Origin: Sporosarcina sp. P13
GTDB lineage: Bacteria; Bacillota; Bacilli; Bacillales_A; Planococcaceae
Length of the DNA: 44,703 nt
NCBI RefSeq assembly: GCF_002743055.1
Contig: NZ_PDYM01000026.1
Coordinates: forward strand, 1 to 44,703
Reading direction: 5' to 3'
In this document: positions 15,677 to 24,733 of the stretch, piece by piece
How the letters are laid out: the number at the start of each line of letters is the position of its first letter
How positions within the stretch are numbered: position 1 is the stretch's first letter
Made by a program: the position numbers and the translations under genes
The notes under the pieces: model-generated
What the model saw: only the letters and a program-made list of their open reading frames with translations
Databases searched by the model: none
What the model was told of the DNA's origin: nothing

Positions 15677-15967
15677 TCAGTACCTAAAGTATCTGCATGT
15701 AAAACGCGATTGTATTCTCATATAGTTATAAAGCGTGCGGGCATGTCTACCTTCTTGCGTATACGGATTTATTTCGGAATACAGACGGTCCATAAACTCA
15801 CAGTCACATTCACAGCGACTCCTACCCGTACGGTAACAAATATCATGTGCCCTACAAGCGGCATCTACATCATTGACAGGTGGACCGGGTCCATTACAAC
15901 CAGGACCGCACCAGTTATAGCCTGGAAAGATACAAAAACGAGGTCCGCGATTTCTTTGGTTACACAT
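15677..15967 (-). CDS. Phospholipase A2-like protein
   Basis: This 96-aa Cys-rich protein contains WCGPGCNGPGPPVNDVD, which resembles the calcium-binding loop of secreted phospholipases A2. Directly after comes AACRAHDICY with the His-Asp catalytic pair of the family. Nine or more Cys residues suggest disulphides. There is no signal peptide. The family hydrolyses the sn-2 ester of phospholipids; bacterial and viral small versions act on membranes. AAGGAGG precedes ATG 15967. It is the only minus-strand gene in this part of the module and may be an acquired cargo gene. Confidence 0.75.
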   Translation of the reverse strand: MCNQRNRGPRFCIFPGYNWCGPGCNGPGPPVNDVDAACRAHDICYRTGRSRCECDCEFMDRLYSEINPYTQEGRHARTLYNYMRIQSRFTCRYFRY

Positions 15968-16059
15968 TATTTAAGCCTCCTTTTCTATAGTTTATTCGAG
16001 GTTGCGTGAGTGTGTATAAACTGTTGACTAGGGGAGTGGAGATTAAGTTTTGCTAATGT

Positions 16060-16295
16060 GGGCTGGAACCCCAATTGCAGTTTAGCTGTCTACTACAGAC
16101 ACGTGCTAATTTAGAGGTATTCAGTAGGTCATGGATACGAAACGCCTGGGATGGTTTGCGTTTTACTTGTCAGGGCATTGATTGGATGTGTATAGATTAC
16201 ACGTGGAACAATTTCGTGAGTTGGGTGTGAAGGTGTGGCAATAGGATTATTTGATGGTGATGCGGGGGACCAGTGTCGCATCGGATCTAAATGTA
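16060..16295 (+). pseudogene. Relic of the helicase end fused to the 153-aa gene
   Basis: GCAGTTTAGCTGTCTACTAC and GTATTCAGTAGG correspond to the last codons of the helicase gene (14960-15010). Immediately after, GGATGGTTTGCGTTTTACTT and GCATTGATTGGATGTGTATA match the 153-aa gene at about 15258-15302, and GTCGCATCGGAT matches its last codons. Two internal deletions and several stops are visible. This is the 3' part of a second, decayed copy of the module. Confidence 0.8.
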
Positions 16296-16310
16296 TGGGA
16301 GGGATGATAG

Positions 16311-16553
16311 ATGGAGATTACGGATGTATTGCTGATTCCGGTAATTGTGGGGTTGGTGGATGCGTTGAAGGGTTATGGGGTGGAGAAGCGATGGCTGCCA
16401 GTGGTTTCGGTGTTGTTGGGTGTGGGTGGCGGGGTGTTGTATTTGTTTCCTGAGAATTGGAAGTTGGGTGTGTTGAGTGGTGTGATTCTGGGGTTGTCGG
16501 CTGGCGGGTTGTATTCTGGGGGGAAGGTTGTGGTTCAGGGAGGTGGGGAATAG
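16311..16553 (+). CDS. Holin-like small membrane protein
   Basis: This 80-aa protein has two hydrophobic helices: ITDVLLIPVIVGLVDALK at the N-terminus and a second at about 28-45 (LPVVSVLLGVGGGVLYLF), with a third weaker Gly/Leu-rich stretch. Size and layout resemble phage holins, which make membrane lesions that release endolysin. No lysin gene is visible. GGGAGGGAT supports ATG 16311. The DNA is unusually rich in G on the coding strand. It follows the relic copy of the replication module directly and is likely part of the same element. Confidence 0.65.
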   Translation: MEITDVLLIPVIVGLVDALKGYGVEKRWLPVVSVLLGVGGGVLYLFPENWKLGVLSGVILGLSAGGLYSGGKVVVQGGGE

Positions 16554-16682
16554 ATAGATGTTTTTATGATTGGCCCTTGTTTGTGTCGTTGGTTGACATG
16601 GATGGGGGTTTTTTGATTTTCTTGGGATAGGTTGGTTATTACAAATATTGTCGATTGTTGTGCAAAGTAATCTGGATATAGG

Positions 16683-16688
16683 TATAAT
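16683..16688 (+). promoter_or_regulatory. Possible -10 box before the zinc-ribbon gene
   Basis: A perfect TATAAT at 16683-16688 with TTGTGC upstream at a 19-nt spacer; the spacing is long, so this is tentative. Confidence 0.35.
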
Positions 16689-16773
16689 AGGACTATTATT
16701 TGTAAGAATTAATGAAGTAAATTAAGAGAAAGTGTCTAGTATAAAATGATTGATGGGTGAAGGGAGGACTTTT

Positions 16774-16923
16774 ATGTTTGGTTTATTTAGACCGAAGTGC
16801 GGGATTTGTAAACGGAAGATTACGGCTTATCAGCGGTATCGTTTGCCAAATAATAAGAAGGCTAAGATTTGTTTGGCTTGTTGTGAGTATGCGGAGAGGC
16901 GGGCGTGGCGTAGATTAGGTTAA
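16774..16923 (+). CDS. 49-aa zinc-ribbon protein
   Basis: A small basic protein has the Cys pairs CGIC (residues 9-12) and CLACC (about 33-37), enough to bind one zinc ion, separated by a Lys/Arg/Tyr-rich stretch. AGGGAGGACTTTT precedes ATG 16774. The composition and the zinc knuckle suggest nucleic-acid binding or a protein adaptor. It ends about 220 bases before hsdM and could belong either to the phage-like module or to the defence island. I do not recognise the family. Confidence 0.6.
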   Translation: MFGLFRPKCGICKRKITAYQRYRLPNNKKAKICLACCEYAERRAWRRLG

Positions 16924-17144
16924 CATAGTGCTTAGAATACTTACGGCGAACAGTTCGGAAAATAGGTGCTAAATAAAAAGTGCCTATTTGAGAAACAATC
17001 GAGATTGTTTATGCAAACACGAAAGCTTCCAGCGAAGGTACTTTTTTCAATAGAACAAAATTACCGGATACCGCTGAGAAGCATAGAAACTTTGCTATAC
17101 TTGATACTTAAATACATAAAAGTAAGTCGAAAAAGGGGATTTAT

Positions 17145-19154
17145 ATGAATAACTTTCAATCAAAAGTAAGTTTTATTTGGTCAATTGCAGAATTATTAAG
17201 AGGACCTTTCAAACCGGAAGACTATGGAAAAGTCGTTCTACCGTTAGTAGTATTACGACGTTTTGATAATGTATTAGCAGATACAAAAGAAGCGGTACTT
17301 GGAAATAATGAAAAGTTTAAGCATCTGCCAGAAGAATCAAAAGACGAAATTCTAAATCGTATTGCAGAGCAGAAATTCCACAACACAAGTAATTATGATT
17401 TTCATAAATTATTGAGTGATTCCGATAATATTGCGGATAATTTACGTGATTATATTAATGGCTTCTCAAAAATGGCACGCGATATCATCGAGCACTTTGA
17501 CTTTGATAAGCAAATTGAAAAGATGGATCGTAATGACTTGCTGTATTTAGTCGTTAAACGATTTAGCGAAATCGACTTGCATCCATCAGAAGTTTCAAAC
17601 ACAGAAATGGGATATATCTTTGAAGAATTAATTCGTCGTTTTTCTGAGAATGCTGAGGCTGGAGATCACTACACACCTCGTGAGGTAGTGCGTCTGATGA
17701 TTAACCTATTGTTCATGGACGATGAAGACATCTTGACTAAGCAAGGCATCACACAGACGATTTACGACAGCTGTGCGGGTACAGGCGGCATGGGTTCTGT
17801 TGCTCAAGAGTTTTTACAAGAGTTGAATCCAACAGCAGACCTGGAATTCTTTGCACAGGAAATTAACGAAGAATCGTATGCAATCTGTAAAGCGGATATT
17901 TTAATAAAAGGGGAAGAAGCAAGAAATATTCGTGTTGGAAACACCCTTTCTAACGATGCGTTCCCTGATATGAAGTTCGACTATATGATTACAAATCCAC
18001 CATATGGAGTAGAATGGAAGCCAGTGCAAAAAGTAATTGAAGCGGAGTATGAAGATTTAGGATTTGATGGTCGATTTGGTGCAGGACTTCCTAGAATAAG
18101 TGATGGACAACTTCTATTCTTGCAGCATATGGTTTCTAAAATGAAGCCGATTACAGACGAAGATCCAAAAGGTTCACGCATTGCGATTATTATGAATGGA
18201 TCACCCCTTTTCACAGGAGATGCAGGGAGTGGAGAAAGTGAAATTCGTCGCTACTTATTTGAACATGATTTAGTAGAAGGAATCGTCGCCATGCCACCCG
18301 ATCTTTTCTATAACACAGGGATTTCAACGTATGTATGGATTCTGGCAAACGTTAAGGAACCGCATCGAAAAGGAAAAGTTCAACTCATCAACGCAGTAGA
18401 TTACTGGCAGCAAATGAGAAAAAGTATGGGAAGTAAAAGAAAACAAATTTCTGATCAACAAGTCAATGAAATCGTTCAGTTGTATGGCGATATGAAGCCG
18501 AATGAAAATGTAAAGTGGTTTGATAACGAAGATTTTGGTTTTCAGAAAATTGTAGTCGAACGCCCATTGCGATTAAATTTTGCCATTACTAAGGAACGTA
18601 TAGAGGAATTACAAAATCAATCAGCGTTCATGAATTTAGCGAAGTCACGCAAAAAAGGTGAAGCGGGTCTAAAAGAAATCGAAGCAGGTGAGCAACAACA
18701 AAAAGCAATTATAAAAGTCCTTCACTCACTAGAAGATCAAAAACTATATAAAAACCGTCCGCAATTTATAGAGCTATTGAAAAAACATTTCAAAGCACAA
18801 GAAATTACATTACCGGCAGCTCTACTGAAAGCCATTTTGAATGCGTTGTCTGTAAAAGACGAAACAGCTGATATTTGTACGACAGCTAAAGGAGAACCTG
18901 AACCAGACACGGATCTACGTGATACTGAGAATGTCCCGTTAAAAGAGGATATTCATGAATACTTCGAACGTGAAGTACTACCACATGTACCGGATGCATG
19001 GATTGACGAAACGAAAACAAAGTTTGGCTATGAAATTCCGTTTACACGACATTTCTATAAATATACTTCATTGAGAAGCTCTAAAGAGATTAAAGAAGAG
19101 ATTCAAGCTTTGGAAGAGAGTATTTTGGAGAAGTTGAAGCAGGTGATGAGTTAA
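17145..19154 (+). CDS. hsdM: Type I restriction-modification, methyltransferase subunit
   Basis: This 669-aa subunit methylates adenine in the recognition site using S-adenosylmethionine. The N-terminal helical domain (SFIWSIAELLRGPFKPEDYG) leads to the SAM-binding motif DSCAGTGGMGSV near residue 207 and the catalytic NPPYG at 284-288. It is longer than many HsdM proteins because of a helical C-terminal extension after residue 480. HsdM pairs with HsdS as M2S for methylation and with HsdR for cleavage. The start codon of hsdS is immediately after its stop. ATG 17145 follows AAAAGGGG. Confidence 0.97.
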   Translation: MNNFQSKVSFIWSIAELLRGPFKPEDYGKVVLPLVVLRRFDNVLADTKEAVLGNNEKFKHLPEESKDEILNRIAEQKFHNTSNYDFHKLLSDSDNIADNLRDYINGFSKMARDIIEHFDFDKQIEKMDRNDLLYLVVKRFSEIDLHPSEVSNTEMGYIFEELIRRFSENAEAGDHYTPREVVRLMINLLFMDDEDILTKQGITQTIYDSCAGTGGMGSVAQEFLQELNPTADLEFFAQEINEESYAICKADILIKGEEARNIRVGNTLSNDAFPDMKFDYMITNPPYGVEWKPVQKVIEAEYEDLGFDGRFGAGLPRISDGQLLFLQHMVSKMKPITDEDPKGSRIAIIMNGSPLFTGDAGSGESEIRRYLFEHDLVEGIVAMPPDLFYNTGISTYVWILANVKEPHRKGKVQLINAVDYWQQMRKSMGSKRKQISDQQVNEIVQLYGDMKPNENVKWFDNEDFGFQKIVVERPLRLNFAITKERIEELQNQSAFMNLAKSRKKGEAGLKEIEAGEQQQKAIIKVLHSLEDQKLYKNRPQFIELLKKHFKAQEITLPAALLKAILNALSVKDETADICTTAKGEPEPDTDLRDTENVPLKEDIHEYFEREVLPHVPDAWIDETKTKFGYEIPFTRHFYKYTSLRSSKEIKEEIQALEESILEKLKQVMS

Positions 19155-20399
19155 ATGTCTATTCATTTGGAGAGAGTTGGACAAGATGATGATGCTTTAA
19201 CTACTTGGAAAGTAGCGAAGTTAAGGTGGTACTTATCGTGTAAAAGTGGGGGATATTTGGATAATAGTAATACGTCAAAAAAACGAGATGATGAATATAT
19301 ATTTCCTGTCATAGGTGGTAATGGTGTGATGGCATTTACGAAAAATGTAAATATTACTAATGAAACGTTAGCCATTGGCAGGGTTGGAGCGCTGTGTGGA
19401 AACATACATCATATTGATTTTGATTGTTGGATTACTGACAATAGTCTATTTATTAGTAAACTAAGAGAAGATATTTTGAGTTATAAATTTTTAGCGTATG
19501 TTTTGGAACAACTGAATTTAAATAGTTATTCAACCTCAACTGCACAGCCTTTAATTACAAGTGAGACTATAAAAGATAGGGTAATCTCAATACCACCATT
19601 AAAAGTCCAGCAAGCAATTGTCAGGTTTATACAAGTGAAAATTTTTGAAATCGACACCCTAATTACAGACAAAGAAAAGCTCATTACCTTACTTGAAGAA
19701 AAACGGCAAGCGGTCATTACTGAAGCGGTGACAAAAGGGTTGGATCCTAATGTCGAAATGAAGGATTCGGGTGTTGATTGGATCGGAAAGGTACCAAAAC
19801 ATTGGCGTCTGAAAAAGATAAAATATTTATTTGAAATTAAAAAAAGAGTCATACCCGAAGAAAATCCAACTATCTTATCTATGACCCAAAGGGGTATAAA
19901 GATAAAGGACATAAGCAAAAACGAAGGACAAATAGCCGAGTCTTATGATAAATACCAAAGGGTTAATGTCAATGATTTTGTAATGAATCAAATGGATTTA
20001 CTTACTGGTTTTGTTGATTATTCAAGTATCAAGGGGGTGACTAGTCCTGATTATAGAGTATTTACATTAAGAGAAGAAAAGAATTCTAAGGAATACTTTT
20101 TATATTACTTACAAATGTGTTATTTTAGAAGAATTTTTTATAGATTCGGTCAGGGTGTATCTAAATTTGGAAGGTGGAGACTACAGACTGCTTCATTTAA
20201 TGAATTTTTAGTTCCAGTACCACCGGTTAATGAACAAGTTGAAATAGAAAAATATATTGAAATGCAAATGCAAGAAATTCAAGCGACAATTGATATAATT
20301 TTAAAGATGGTTGAAAAACTAAGAGAATACCGCCAATCTCTAATCTACGAAGCAGTAACCGGCAAAATCGATGTGCGTGACTATATAGAATCAGAATAA
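19155..20399 (+). CDS. hsdS: Type I restriction-modification, specificity subunit
   Basis: This 414-aa protein has the double layout of HsdS. A first target-recognition domain (about 15-150) is followed by a conserved coiled spacer (IDTLITDKEKLITLLEEKRQ), then a second domain opened by GVDWIGKVPKHW (about 200-365), and a closing coil (MQEIQATIDIILKMVEKLRE). Each recognition domain reads half of a bipartite DNA site; the site itself cannot be predicted from sequence alone. Both repeats are complete, so specificity should be functional. It is coupled to hsdM by adjacent stop and start codons. Confidence 0.95.
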   Translation: MSIHLERVGQDDDALTTWKVAKLRWYLSCKSGGYLDNSNTSKKRDDEYIFPVIGGNGVMAFTKNVNITNETLAIGRVGALCGNIHHIDFDCWITDNSLFISKLREDILSYKFLAYVLEQLNLNSYSTSTAQPLITSETIKDRVISIPPLKVQQAIVRFIQVKIFEIDTLITDKEKLITLLEEKRQAVITEAVTKGLDPNVEMKDSGVDWIGKVPKHWRLKKIKYLFEIKKRVIPEENPTILSMTQRGIKIKDISKNEGQIAESYDKYQRVNVNDFVMNQMDLLTGFVDYSSIKGVTSPDYRVFTLREEKNSKEYFLYYLQMCYFRRIFYRFGQGVSKFGRWRLQTASFNEFLVPVPPVNEQVEIEKYIEMQMQEIQATIDIILKMVEKLREYRQSLIYEAVTGKIDVRDYIESE

Positions 20400-20416
20400 A
20401 AAAGGAGGGGAGAACT

Positions 20417-23401
20417 ATGGGGATCAATACAACTGAAAAGGGGTTTGAGGCGAACATTGAAAGTTGTTTAGTCTCATCAGGTTTTATGTCTAGGACATTA
20501 GCAGGTCTTGCTTCTGATACGTTTAAAGAAACTGCAATCGATGTGGAGATGCTGTTTGGCTTTTTAGAGGCGACGCAACCGAAAGCACTTGAAAGATTAG
20601 AAAAAGTATACAAAGATCAGTACAAGAAGAAAATCGTGGAGCGGCTTACTAGTGAGCTAAATAAACGTGGGGTAATTGATTGTTTGCGTCATGATATTAA
20701 AGATTATGGCGTAACACTCAAGTTAGCTTACAACAAGCCGCCAAGTACGATGAATCAGACGCTTCAGGAGTTGTATAGTAAGAATATCTTCAGTGTGAGT
20801 CGGCAAGTGTATTACAGTAAAAACAATAATAATAGTCTTGATATGGTGCTCTTTTTAAATGGCTTGCCGATTGTTGTGATGGAATTGAAGAATCAGTTGA
20901 CGAGTCAAAATGTGGAGCATTCAAAGAAACAATTTATGAATGATCGTGATCCGCGAGAGCTTCTGTTTCAATTTAAAAAGCGCGCGGTCGTCTTTTTTGC
21001 AGTAGATACAGATGAAGTATATATGACGACACAGCTGAATAAAGGAAAGACTTTCTTTTTACCTTTTAACAAAGGTAATGAAGGAGGTCGTGGAAATCCA
21101 GTAGCTTATAATGACTACCGCACCTCTTACTTATGGAATGAAGTTTTACAAAAGGATAGTTTGTTGGATATTCTATTTCGTTTTGTTTTCATTAAAAAAG
21201 ATGATTTACAGGATAGCACGGGTGAAGTAATTGATAAACGTGAGACGGTTATTTTTCCTCGTTATCATCAATTAGATGTTGTTCGTAAAATTGAAGCCGA
21301 TGTAGTGGAAAAAGGTGTAGGTCAACATTATCTTGCGATGCATTCAGCGGGTTCCGGAAAGACGAATAGTATTGCTTGGCTCGCACATCGTTTGTCGAAG
21401 TTACACTCGGAAGAAAACGAGCCGCTGTATACGAGTATTATCGTCATTACGGATCGTCGAGTACTGGATAAGCAGCTACAAGACGCGGTGTATCAGTTGG
21501 AGCATAAGCCAGGCTTGGTAGAACGGATTGATACGGATTCTGAACAACTTGCTAAAGCAATTGCTGGCGGTACACGTATTATTATTACGACGTTGCAAAA
21601 ATTTCCTTTCATTATCGATAAAGTTGGTGCATTTTCTAGGGGATCCTATGGAATTATTATTGATGAGGCCCATAGTTCACAAGGTGGGAAAGCATCAACG
21701 TCACTAACGAATGTGCTATCGAATAAAACTCTTGAAGATGCGATGGAAGAAGATCGTGTTGCTGAGGATAATATGGAAGATACTGAAGAAAAGATTTTAG
21801 AGACGATCGCGAAAAGTGGTAGACAGGATAACATCTCCTACTTTGCATTCACAGCGACACCTAAGCAAAAGACCATTGAGCGGTTTGGAACATTTGATGC
21901 ACAAGGGAAGCCCCATCCATTCCATTTATATTCGATGCGACAAGCGATAGAGGAGGGCTTTATTCTTGATGTGCTAAACAACTATACGACGTACCAGACG
22001 TTTTATAAAGTGGCTAAAAGTATCGAGGAAGATCCCGAGGTTGCGAAGAGTAAAGCGACGAAAGAGATTGCTCGATTCGTTTCCCTGCATCCGCATAATA
22101 TTTCGCAAAAAACGGAGATTATTATTGAGCATTATCGGCAAGTGACACGCCATAAAATTGGCGGCCGTGCAAAAGCGATGGTCGTTACGTCTAGTCGATT
22201 ACATGCCGTACGCTATAAGTTAGCGTTTGATCACTATATTACTGCTAAAGGATACACGGACTTAAATACACTAGTAGCGTTCTCGGGTACTGTTGATGAT
22301 GGTGGAGTACCTTATACTGAGCCTGAAATGAATGAATTTGGCGAGAGAGAGCTACCAGAGAAATTTCATTCACAAGAATATCAAGTGTTGATCGTCGCTG
22401 AAAAATATCAAACAGGATTTGATGAGCCTTTGCTTCATACGATGTACGTGGACAAGCCGTTATCCGGCATCAAAGCTGTCCAAACGTTGTCTAGATTGAA
22501 CAGAACTACAAAAGGAAAGAATGACACATTTGTATTGGATTTTATTAATGATGCAGCAGATATTCAAGAAGCGTTTCAGGATTATTATGAAACGACAGGA
22601 ATCGAAAGCACGACCGATCCCAATTTGTTGTATGACTTGCAGAATGAATTAGACAGCTGCCAAGTATATAACGAAGAAGAAGTTGACCAAGTATGTGAGC
22701 TGGAGTTCAATTCCAAGAAAAAATCGGATAAGGCTCAAGAGAAGCTGAATGCTATTTTAGATAAAGCAGTCGATCGTTTTAACAAAGAGCTGACCGATGA
22801 AGTGAAAGAAGAGTTTAAGGGTGCCGCAACTAAATTCATTCGCACGTATTCATTCATTCTGCAAATTGGACCATTCACGGATATTGACCTACACAAGCTA
22901 TACGTCTACTTGAACTACCTTCTGAAAAAGCTGCCAAGAACAGAAGGTTCCAGAATCTATCTAGCCGATGACGTCGCCTTAGAATATTATCGGAACGAAA
23001 AAGTATTCGAGGGAAGCATTTCTTTAGAGGTGCAAGGCGGTGCCGAGTTGCCTGCTGTATCAAATGCCAAGGGTGGTAAACCAGAAGAAGAGACCGAGAA
23101 ACTATCGTCCATCATTGATCGATTGAATGAACGATTTGGTACAGAGTTTACTGATTCGGACATTCTAAATAAAGAACAACTGGCAAAAGATATGATTAGT
23201 AACGAAGAGCTCGTACAAAAAGCGCAAAACAACACGAAAGAGAATTTCAAGTTTTCGTATGAGAAAGTATTTATGGACTTTGTGATCTCTCGATATTCTA
23301 AGAATGAGGAATTCTTTATGAAGATTTTGGAGAATCAAGAGTTGAAGGAATATATGATGGCGGATATGTTTGAGGAGGTTTATGCGGGGTTGCGGGGTTA
23401 G
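20417..23401 (+). CDS. hsdR: Type I restriction-modification, restriction subunit
   Basis: This 994-aa subunit translocates and cleaves unmodified DNA. The N-terminal PD-(D/E)xK nuclease domain shows LDMVLFLNGLPIVVMELKNQ (Asp and Glu-x-Lys). The SF2 motor has Walker A HSAGSGKT near residue 310, DEAH near 415, FTATPK, and motif VI-like QTLSRLNR. A helical C-terminal part binds HsdM/S. All catalytic motifs are intact. AAGGAGGGG sits upstream of ATG 20417, and the gene follows hsdS by 17 nt, so hsdMSR is one operon. Confidence 0.97.
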   Translation: MGINTTEKGFEANIESCLVSSGFMSRTLAGLASDTFKETAIDVEMLFGFLEATQPKALERLEKVYKDQYKKKIVERLTSELNKRGVIDCLRHDIKDYGVTLKLAYNKPPSTMNQTLQELYSKNIFSVSRQVYYSKNNNNSLDMVLFLNGLPIVVMELKNQLTSQNVEHSKKQFMNDRDPRELLFQFKKRAVVFFAVDTDEVYMTTQLNKGKTFFLPFNKGNEGGRGNPVAYNDYRTSYLWNEVLQKDSLLDILFRFVFIKKDDLQDSTGEVIDKRETVIFPRYHQLDVVRKIEADVVEKGVGQHYLAMHSAGSGKTNSIAWLAHRLSKLHSEENEPLYTSIIVITDRRVLDKQLQDAVYQLEHKPGLVERIDTDSEQLAKAIAGGTRIIITTLQKFPFIIDKVGAFSRGSYGIIIDEAHSSQGGKASTSLTNVLSNKTLEDAMEEDRVAEDNMEDTEEKILETIAKSGRQDNISYFAFTATPKQKTIERFGTFDAQGKPHPFHLYSMRQAIEEGFILDVLNNYTTYQTFYKVAKSIEEDPEVAKSKATKEIARFVSLHPHNISQKTEIIIEHYRQVTRHKIGGRAKAMVVTSSRLHAVRYKLAFDHYITAKGYTDLNTLVAFSGTVDDGGVPYTEPEMNEFGERELPEKFHSQEYQVLIVAEKYQTGFDEPLLHTMYVDKPLSGIKAVQTLSRLNRTTKGKNDTFVLDFINDAADIQEAFQDYYETTGIESTTDPNLLYDLQNELDSCQVYNEEEVDQVCELEFNSKKKSDKAQEKLNAILDKAVDRFNKELTDEVKEEFKGAATKFIRTYSFILQIGPFTDIDLHKLYVYLNYLLKKLPRTEGSRIYLADDVALEYYRNEKVFEGSISLEVQGGAELPAVSNAKGGKPEEETEKLSSIIDRLNERFGTEFTDSDILNKEQLAKDMISNEELVQKAQNNTKENFKFSYEKVFMDFVISRYSKNEEFFMKILENQELKEYMMADMFEEVYAGLRG

Positions 23402-23559
23402 TATAAGGTATGTTTCCGCTTCATAAGATTTGGGGTAGTCCGGCAAATACTAGTACAAGTGAATTATAGTCATTTTGAAGTTAATAATGGTAATTCCTTT
23501 ACTTAACTACCTTTCTATAGGTAGGTTATTATCTTTAGTCAAAAAGTAGAATGATCTGT

Positions 23560-23588
23560 TACCGAATGACGAAAAAAGTGATATAATG
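23560..23588 (+). promoter_or_regulatory. Predicted promoter of the membrane-protein pair
   Basis: TTACCG, a 17-nt spacer and TATAAT just before the ribosome-binding site of the gene at 23620 form a plausible sigma-A promoter. The pair can therefore be transcribed apart from hsdR. GTGATATA and TATATCAC around it also form an inverted repeat that could be an operator. Confidence 0.55.
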
Positions 23589-23619
23589 GCAGTTATTATA
23601 TATCACTGGAGGAAGGATT

Positions 23620-24105
23620 TTGAATACTGTAAAAGTACTGGTATTTTTGATAGGGATATTTCTTATCAATATTGTAGTCGGTTTTCCTTACGACATGAGA
23701 AATTTGTTCATTACACACACCATTTTCTTCGTACCTTATATTTTAGAATTTCATAAATATTTAATTATAAAGTTTGATAAAATAATTAGTTGGATAATAA
23801 GATTTATATATACTTTCGGTGTTTTTATTTTATTTACTAATATATCGGGTATACTAGGTATAATAGAGGTCGATAAAGACTTAAAATCCATCACTTTTAG
23901 TGATACCTATGCATTGCCATTCTCCTTTAGTATTGATTATTATAATTATATATTGATTGCTGGAATCTCCTACTCATCGGTTTTTATTTCCGTAGTAGTA
24001 TTTGAGCATCTTATTCAATTACAAAAGGATGCAAATAAAGAACCTAGCAGTGAAAGTGCTGAAATAAAAAGATCTGGGGTGGTTAAACATGTTTCTAATG
24101 GATAA
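23620..24105 (+). CDS. Membrane protein of unknown function, first of a pair
   Basis: This 161-aa protein has about four transmembrane helices: residues 5-21, 28-46, 50-80 (long, possibly two) and about 108-130, followed by a hydrophilic tail of about 30 residues (QKDANKEPSSESAEIKRSG). The TTG start at 23620 is set by GGAGGAAGG. The gene overlaps the next by 17 nt. I do not recognise the family. Its place between a type I system and DarTG suggests a defence or abortive-infection role; that is context only. AT content is higher than in hsdR, which fits separate acquisition. Confidence 0.7.
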   Translation: MNTVKVLVFLIGIFLINIVVGFPYDMRNLFITHTIFFVPYILEFHKYLIIKFDKIISWIIRFIYTFGVFILFTNISGILGIIEVDKDLKSITFSDTYALPFSFSIDYYNYILIAGISYSSVFISVVVFEHLIQLQKDANKEPSSESAEIKRSGVVKHVSNG

Positions 24106-24553
24106 TGTCATTATTATATTGTTTACTGCAGTAATTTTCTTTTTTCTTTTTACTTTTGTAAATATTTATTCTTTTTGTAACCATGGGTTGACGGGTATCC
24201 TGCTGACAGCTAAATTTTTGTATCTGTTCTTTATTATGCCGTTTAAAGGGACTGCTGATATTTATAATGATCGTAAGAAAATAATCAGAAGTATAAAGAA
24301 AGACAAGCAGATATCCTCGTCAGATAAGTTACATTTAGAAATTATTATTAAAAGTAGATGGAAAACATTCAGGGTCCTTTACAAAGCAGGTGCTTTTTCA
24401 TATGGAGAACTTATGCTAAGGTACGCTAGGTGGTATTTAAATAAACCATTTCAATATGATGTTAAAATAAATACTCCCGATAAAAAAGTCAGTGCGTATG
24501 AACAGCAATACATTTCGAGTTTAGAGTTAAACCTTCGAGAAGCTGTTCACTAA
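24089..24553 (+). CDS. Membrane-anchored protein of unknown function, second of a pair
   Basis: This 154-aa protein starts with a strong hydrophobic helix (IIILFTAVIFFFLFTFVNIY) and a second apolar segment at about 30-50 (LTGILLTAKFLYLFFIMPF). A charged cytosolic-looking domain of about 100 residues follows, rich in Lys and Tyr (SIKKDKQISSSDKLHLEIII). ATG 24089 overlaps the upstream gene, and ATG 24098 is an alternative. No enzymatic motif is seen. The two proteins probably form a membrane complex. A terminator lies about 50 nt downstream, so they form a two-gene unit. Confidence 0.7.
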   Translation: MFLMDNVIIILFTAVIFFFLFTFVNIYSFCNHGLTGILLTAKFLYLFFIMPFKGTADIYNDRKKIIRSIKKDKQISSSDKLHLEIIIKSRWKTFRVLYKAGAFSYGELMLRYARWYLNKPFQYDVKINTPDKKVSAYEQQYISSLELNLREAVH

Positions 24554-24601
24554 AGGGATATGGAAATGTAACAATAAATGTTGTACACCCCCACATACAA
24601 G

Positions 24602-24626
24602 CCCTTCGAATATTCGAAGGGTTTTT
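24602..24626 (+). terminator. Intrinsic terminator
   Basis: The perfect palindrome CCCTTCGAATATTCGAAGGG (24602-24621) followed by five T ends the membrane-protein pair. Confidence 0.85.
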
Positions 24627-24733
24627 AAAACTATTTTTTTGCACACCACAATCTACTGCAACAACCAAATAAATCAACTCATTTTTACGATGCTCCCCAA
24701 TTTTAATGGTCGACGTACCTGTTCACTGGCATA

